This document shows, piece by piece, positions 6,326 through 6,879 of a stretch of 6,879 nucleotides of DNA. The position numbers and the translations under genes are program-made. The notes beneath the pieces are model-generated. The model saw only the letters and a program-made list of their open reading frames with translations, did no database searches and was not told the origin of the DNA. How positions within the stretch are numbered: position 1 is the first letter of the stretch; each line of letters opens with the position of its first letter. Source of the DNA: Bryobacterales bacterium (lineage in GTDB: Bacteria; Cyanobacteriota; Vampirovibrionia; Obscuribacterales; Obscuribacteraceae). Where the stretch lies: positions 1 through 6,879 of the forward strand of contig CAJCHQ010000488.1 in NCBI GenBank assembly GCA_903970295.1. Reading direction: 5' to 3'.

Positions 6326-6374
6326 AGAATAGCAGTGACTTCAGCCATTTCGTTTTCTTACTCTTTACTCATCG

Positions 6375-6400
6375 ATGCTGGCATCAGGTCAGCATTTTTT
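6375..6400 (+). terminator. Intrinsic terminator
   Basis: ATGCTG (6375-6380) and CAGCAT (6390-6395) pair around a 9-nt loop and run directly into a run of six T (6395-6400). This is the best terminator in the window and would end the transcript of the secreted protein gene at 5914. Confidence 0.6.
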
Positions 6401-6406
6401 ATTGAC

Positions 6407-6507
6407 TGATTGTGGAGATTTCGTGAATCAGAATCACTATTGGTGGCACCATATAAGCCACCACTATCAGATTATCTGAAAGTAATCCTCAAAATCTCCA
6501 CAAATCA
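6407..6507. repeat. 101-bp element with 15/16-bp terminal inverted repeats
   Basis: TGATTGTGGAGATTT (6407-6421) is mirrored at the other end by AAATCTCCACAAATCA (6492-6507), identical apart from one extra base; 12 bp (6410-6421 with 6492-6503) are perfect. Inside, TGGTGGC (6441-6447) pairs with GCCACCA (6457-6463), and CAGAT-T-ATCTG lies at 6468-6478. It has no coding potential. The terminal repeats suggest a MITE-like element; the same pairing would also make a multi-stem RNA. I see no clear target-site duplication. Confidence 0.55.
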
Positions 6508-6731
6508 AAAGACAGATCAATTTTCTAACACACAAATTTAAGTTGCATAAAACCCACACCAGCTGCGTCGTTTAGGCATTTCCGAAAAAAACCTTCCTAA
6601 CGATTAGCTTCTTTGCCGGAATCATTTGCAGTGGTGCCTCGTCGATAAATGCAGTTGGACAACAACCAACAAATGATTCAAAAAAACCAATACCATGAGT
6701 ACTGAAACGAATGAAAATGGAGGATAGAACA
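6508..6731 (+). other. AT-rich leader region of the last gene with inverted repeat
   Basis: GAATCATTTG (6619-6628) pairs perfectly with CAAATGATTC (6670-6679) across a 41-nt loop. The overlapping GTTGG (6654-6658)/CCAAC (6666-6670) is a small alternative hairpin. A 10-codon frame (ATG 6695 to TAG 6725-6727, MSTETNENGG) overlaps the GGAGGA ribosome site of the next gene (6719-6724), but has no ribosome site of its own. No convincing -35/-10 pair was found. Confidence 0.4.
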
Positions 6732-6879
6732 ATGAAGAAACTTATGATCTTGCCAGCACTCGCTGCAGCCTTTATGACGTTCTCGGCACTGATGCCCGCC
6801 TCCGCCCATGATCATTACTGGAGACACGAACGATGGGTGGCCGCACATCAAATGTATAACCCATATGGCGCTTACGGCG
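6732..6879 (+). CDS. Small secreted His-first protein, paralogue-like (3' end outside window)
   Basis: The frame runs off the window after 49 codons. ATG 6732 follows GGAGGA (6719-6724) with a 7-nt spacer. Residues 1-25 are a signal peptide (MKKLMILPALAAAFMTFSALMPASA) ending in the cleavage motif ASA. The mature part begins HDHYWRHERWVAAHQ and then MYNPYGAYG, so four of its first 14 residues are His and it moves into Asn/Tyr/Gly-rich sequence. This matches the plan of the protein at 5914, whose mature part begins HCHHHRW and continues GYN/YNP/GYG, although there is no Cys here. Metal binding is an inference from composition. Its rightward extent and total length are unknown. Confidence 0.75.
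   Translation, partial: MKKLMILPALAAAFMTFSALMPASAHDHYWRHERWVAAHQMYNPYGAYG

Noticed and set aside
5932..6348. 138-codon minus-strand open frame with His/Val/Ala runs and a CPLC motif
   Set aside because: The His/Val/Ala runs are the complement of the Met/Tyr/Asn repeat gene, and the CPLC part comes from the palindromic element; not a gene.
1..6879. tRNA, rRNA, CRISPR array, transposase or phage genes
   Set aside because: None seen on either strand; the repeats found are short inverted or tandem repeats without spacer-repeat periodicity.

Overview
The window carries protein genes of a Gram-negative-type bacterium with intermediate GC content. Several products have Sec signal peptides, and most starts have clear AAGGAG-like ribosome sites. 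The mix of a glycine-betaine-type binding protein, a bacterial LMF1-family membrane protein, a YceI protein and tiny His/Met/Tyr/Gly-rich secreted proteins would fit an environmental lineage such as non-photosynthetic Cyanobacteriota (Melainabacteria/Obscuribacterales-like). That placement is only an impression. No rRNA, tRNA, CRISPR array, transposase or phage gene is visible.

Layout. 2-856 (+) is the 3' part of an osmoprotectant ABC-transporter substrate-binding protein. 1017-1268 (+) is a small single-pass membrane protein, and it converges on 1373-2905 (-), a lipase-maturation-factor (LMF1) family membrane protein; a long hairpin lies between the two. A divergent gene, 3094-4101 (+), encodes an exported protein of unknown function. 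4207-4881 (+) is a YceI-family periplasmic protein. It is followed 28 bp later by 4910-5215 (+), an exported Lys/Glu-rich peptide with a CGEGSCG motif resembling HvfA-type RiPP metallophore precursors. 5325-5741 (+) is a RimJ-like N-acetyltransferase that seems to have lost about 50 internal residues. 5914-6234 (+) and 6732-window end (+) encode two small secreted proteins that, after predicted signal cleavage, both start with a His-rich segment and continue into Asn/Tyr/Gly-rich sequence.

The roughly 500 bp between the last two genes is unusually structured. It holds an 80-nt palindromic element built from four CATGGC/GCCATG arms, an intrinsic terminator, a 100-bp element with 15/16-bp terminal inverted repeats, and a third inverted repeat just before the last gene.

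How the genes may work together: the exported products (YceI, CGEGSCG peptide, two His/Met-rich proteins) suggest an envelope theme, possibly metal binding. This is inference from composition and motifs; no modifying enzyme (DUF692/MNIO) or metal transporter lies in the window. The strongest leads are the CGEGSCG peptide beside YceI, the paired His-first secreted proteins, the shortened RimJ and the structured intergenic region.
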